Of a DNA stretch of 64,000 nt, positions 62,351 to 64,000 are shown piece after piece. Location of the stretch: assembly GCA_023105745.1 (NCBI GenBank), contig JALGQZ010000001.1, forward strand, positions 56,873,437-56,937,436, written 5' to 3'. A model generated the notes under the pieces. It saw nothing but the letters and a program-made list of their open reading frames with translations, was not told the DNA's origin and did not search any database. The stretch comes from Austropuccinia psidii (lineage: Eukaryota; Basidiomycota; Pucciniomycetes; Pucciniales; Sphaerophragmiaceae). How positions within the stretch are numbered: position 1 is the stretch's first letter; every line of letters starts with the position of its first letter. A program made the position numbers and the translations under genes.

Positions 62351-64000
62351 ATTACTATTGGAAAATTACAAAGTTCAAAATCCTTCATCCAAATGAATTT
62401 CTCATATCAATTTTCTTTTCTCTAAACCAAAATCTCATTTTTGATTTTTGCCTGCTTGAAACTAGAATTATATGTACTTTAAAAGTACAATATCATAAAT
62501 TCTTCATTTCACTGGCCATTCATTATTACAACAATAATGCCAAGGCAACTCAAATATAAATAATATTGATCAGTTAAGTGTAATAAGCTTGTGTTTTCTT
62601 GAATGGAATTTAATTACATAAGAAGTAATAAATAATATCTGGGATCCTATCAAAATATAATACCTAAAATTTCTCCAGCCCTAGACAGTTTTTGAATTTC
62701 AAATTTTGAAGTCTCCTTTTAAGAAATGAATTTTCTTCAAAAGATGTTGTATATTATAAATCAAAACCAACAAATGTAAATTTTTGAGATCCTTAATCCA
62801 TTCAAATAAAATTAAATGTGACTTACTGGCTTTCAATAACAAAATTTTTTTTTATTAAAGCTAGGTTTTTATTAAATAAATTCAAGATAATTCCTTCAAT
62901 AAATTAATTCTCCTACTACACCCACTAAATCAGGTAGATAAAACAATCTCATTGTTTTTTGAACTATTCTTCATCTAAATCCTTAAATGAAGAAGAGAAA
63001 TTTAATAAATTTCTAGATTCATACTTGAAAGTTGTGTAATTGCATTTTTTTTTTGAATATTTCAAGCATAAATTAATACTTCATTACTTGAACTTTTCTT
63101 AGAAGGCTTATGTCTTTTTGTATTTTTAGTTTTATGAATTCTATTGAGTTATTTTTGAAGCTCAAGAGCCAAAAAAAAATCTCTGTAAAGTATTTTATGC
63201 TATGTTTGTTAAATTGTAACACATTTTTAGTGAAACTTAACCTCATAGATTTGTTTTATGGCTTATGAGAAGTCCTTTACTAATCCATGAAAAGGTGTGT
63301 TCACTGACAAATATCGCTTAGGAAAATTTCTACTGTAATAATAAAAGTAGATTAAATTAATAATTAAGAGAACATATAAAATAAAGCATAAATAAATAAT
63401 CATTTTTAACAAAATTCAACTTTAAAACTGAAATAAACAATTGGGGACTTGGGGGGAAGGGAGGAATGGAGCACCTGCATGTTAAAGGGATTAAATTAAA
63501 GATTAATCTCTTTTTAAGAAAAAAAAAAGAAAAGCATTGAAGTGTTTAAGATGATAGTTATAGGAGTTAGTTAATAGAAAAAAATACAAATTTACTAATA
63601 ACTAGTCATAACAAACAAAACAACAAAAGAGCAAAGTCATCACAATGTTAAATTTTTAATGGGAAATTTTATGGGTTTTTTTTTGGTAAGTTTTTGTGAG
63701 TTTTTGACCATTTCTCAACAATGTGGGACATTCTTTTTCTACTGGTTTGTCACATGTCATGAGTTTTCTCAAATAAGGATTAGACAGGTTTCTTCAGTAG
63801 TCTTTCTTATTAATTCAATATAGATAAGAGTTACAGTATTCTCTTTATTGAAAAAAAATCTATATGCGAGATTTTAATTTTCAAGTTGGAAGGGATTCCC
63901 TGATTTGCAATTTCTCAATTTTGGGTTTTTGGCGATTTATATAACAATCAAGTCAAGAGAGGTTCCTTAATGAAATTTGCTAGGTTGCTAACTCCTCACA
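62351..64000. other. AT-rich flank, nothing recognised
   Basis: No ORF of coding character or repeat end. A short G-rich run (GGGGACTTGGGGGGAAGGGAGG, 63444-63465) stands out against the AT background, but it has no associated LTR start. Confidence 0.4.

Noticed and set aside
1..64000. tRNA/rRNA genes, CRISPR arrays, bacterial operons, endogenous viral genes other than LTR elements
   Set aside because: Looked for characteristic motifs on both strands and saw none; a covariance-model scan would be needed to exclude a tRNA fully.

Overview
The window is nuclear DNA from a filamentous fungus, most likely a rust (Pucciniales). The retroelement and hAT families match, from memory, those that fill very large rust genomes such as the myrtle rust Austropuccinia psidii; this species-level guess is inference. 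The sequence is strongly AT-rich and CpG-poor, carries short spliceosomal introns (GTAAGT...AG), and is almost entirely transposable elements of several ages nested in each other. I see no tRNA, rRNA, CRISPR array or bacterial operon.

Layout. 1-1780: 3' tail and 3' LTR of a decayed + strand Gypsy element. It abuts a truncated - strand Gypsy element (gag fragment 1781-2426, leader with a ~170 bp tandem repeat, 5' LTR 3457-4876). 4877-9270: AT-rich, including an inverted copy of a long LTR family (family A) ending at 7803. 9270-12500: a CpG-retaining island with the one probable host gene, a three-exon - strand gene for a secreted protein (9581-11526). 12850-14614: a GC-rich patch and a decayed - strand hAT transposase. 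14615-19520: relic LTRs. 19521-29598: a complete, young - strand chromovirus (Ty3/Gypsy) with 1829 bp LTRs, a 5 bp target duplication GTTAA and an uninterrupted 1974-codon gag-pol frame, inserted into a family A copy. 32029-35467: a + strand hAT element with terminal inverted repeats and an exact 8 bp duplication, transposase broken. 35476-45101: AT-rich DNA with no gene seen. 45102-48485: a solo LTR interrupted by a second solo LTR (45642-47602, duplication ATCTT). 49608-50540 and 51702-53430: further LTR relics. 53584-62350: an old + strand Gypsy element with a wrecked gag-pol and a nested solo LTR (55682-56399, duplication GGACC). 62351-64000: AT-rich, nothing recognised.

Most interesting. 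In the intact chromovirus a second long frame overlaps the first ~220 codons of the gag-pol frame. It can be extended upstream through a canonical 69-nt intron into an ATG-less leader exon. Its stop codon overlaps a gag-pol-frame ATG as ATGA. The layout suggests a hidden, spliced first ORF coupled to the polyprotein by termination-reinitiation, rather than one long polyprotein starting at 27298. The truncated - strand Gypsy fragment near the left edge shows a second open frame at the same +1 offset. The same chromovirus has DPGA rather than D(S/T)GA at its protease active site.
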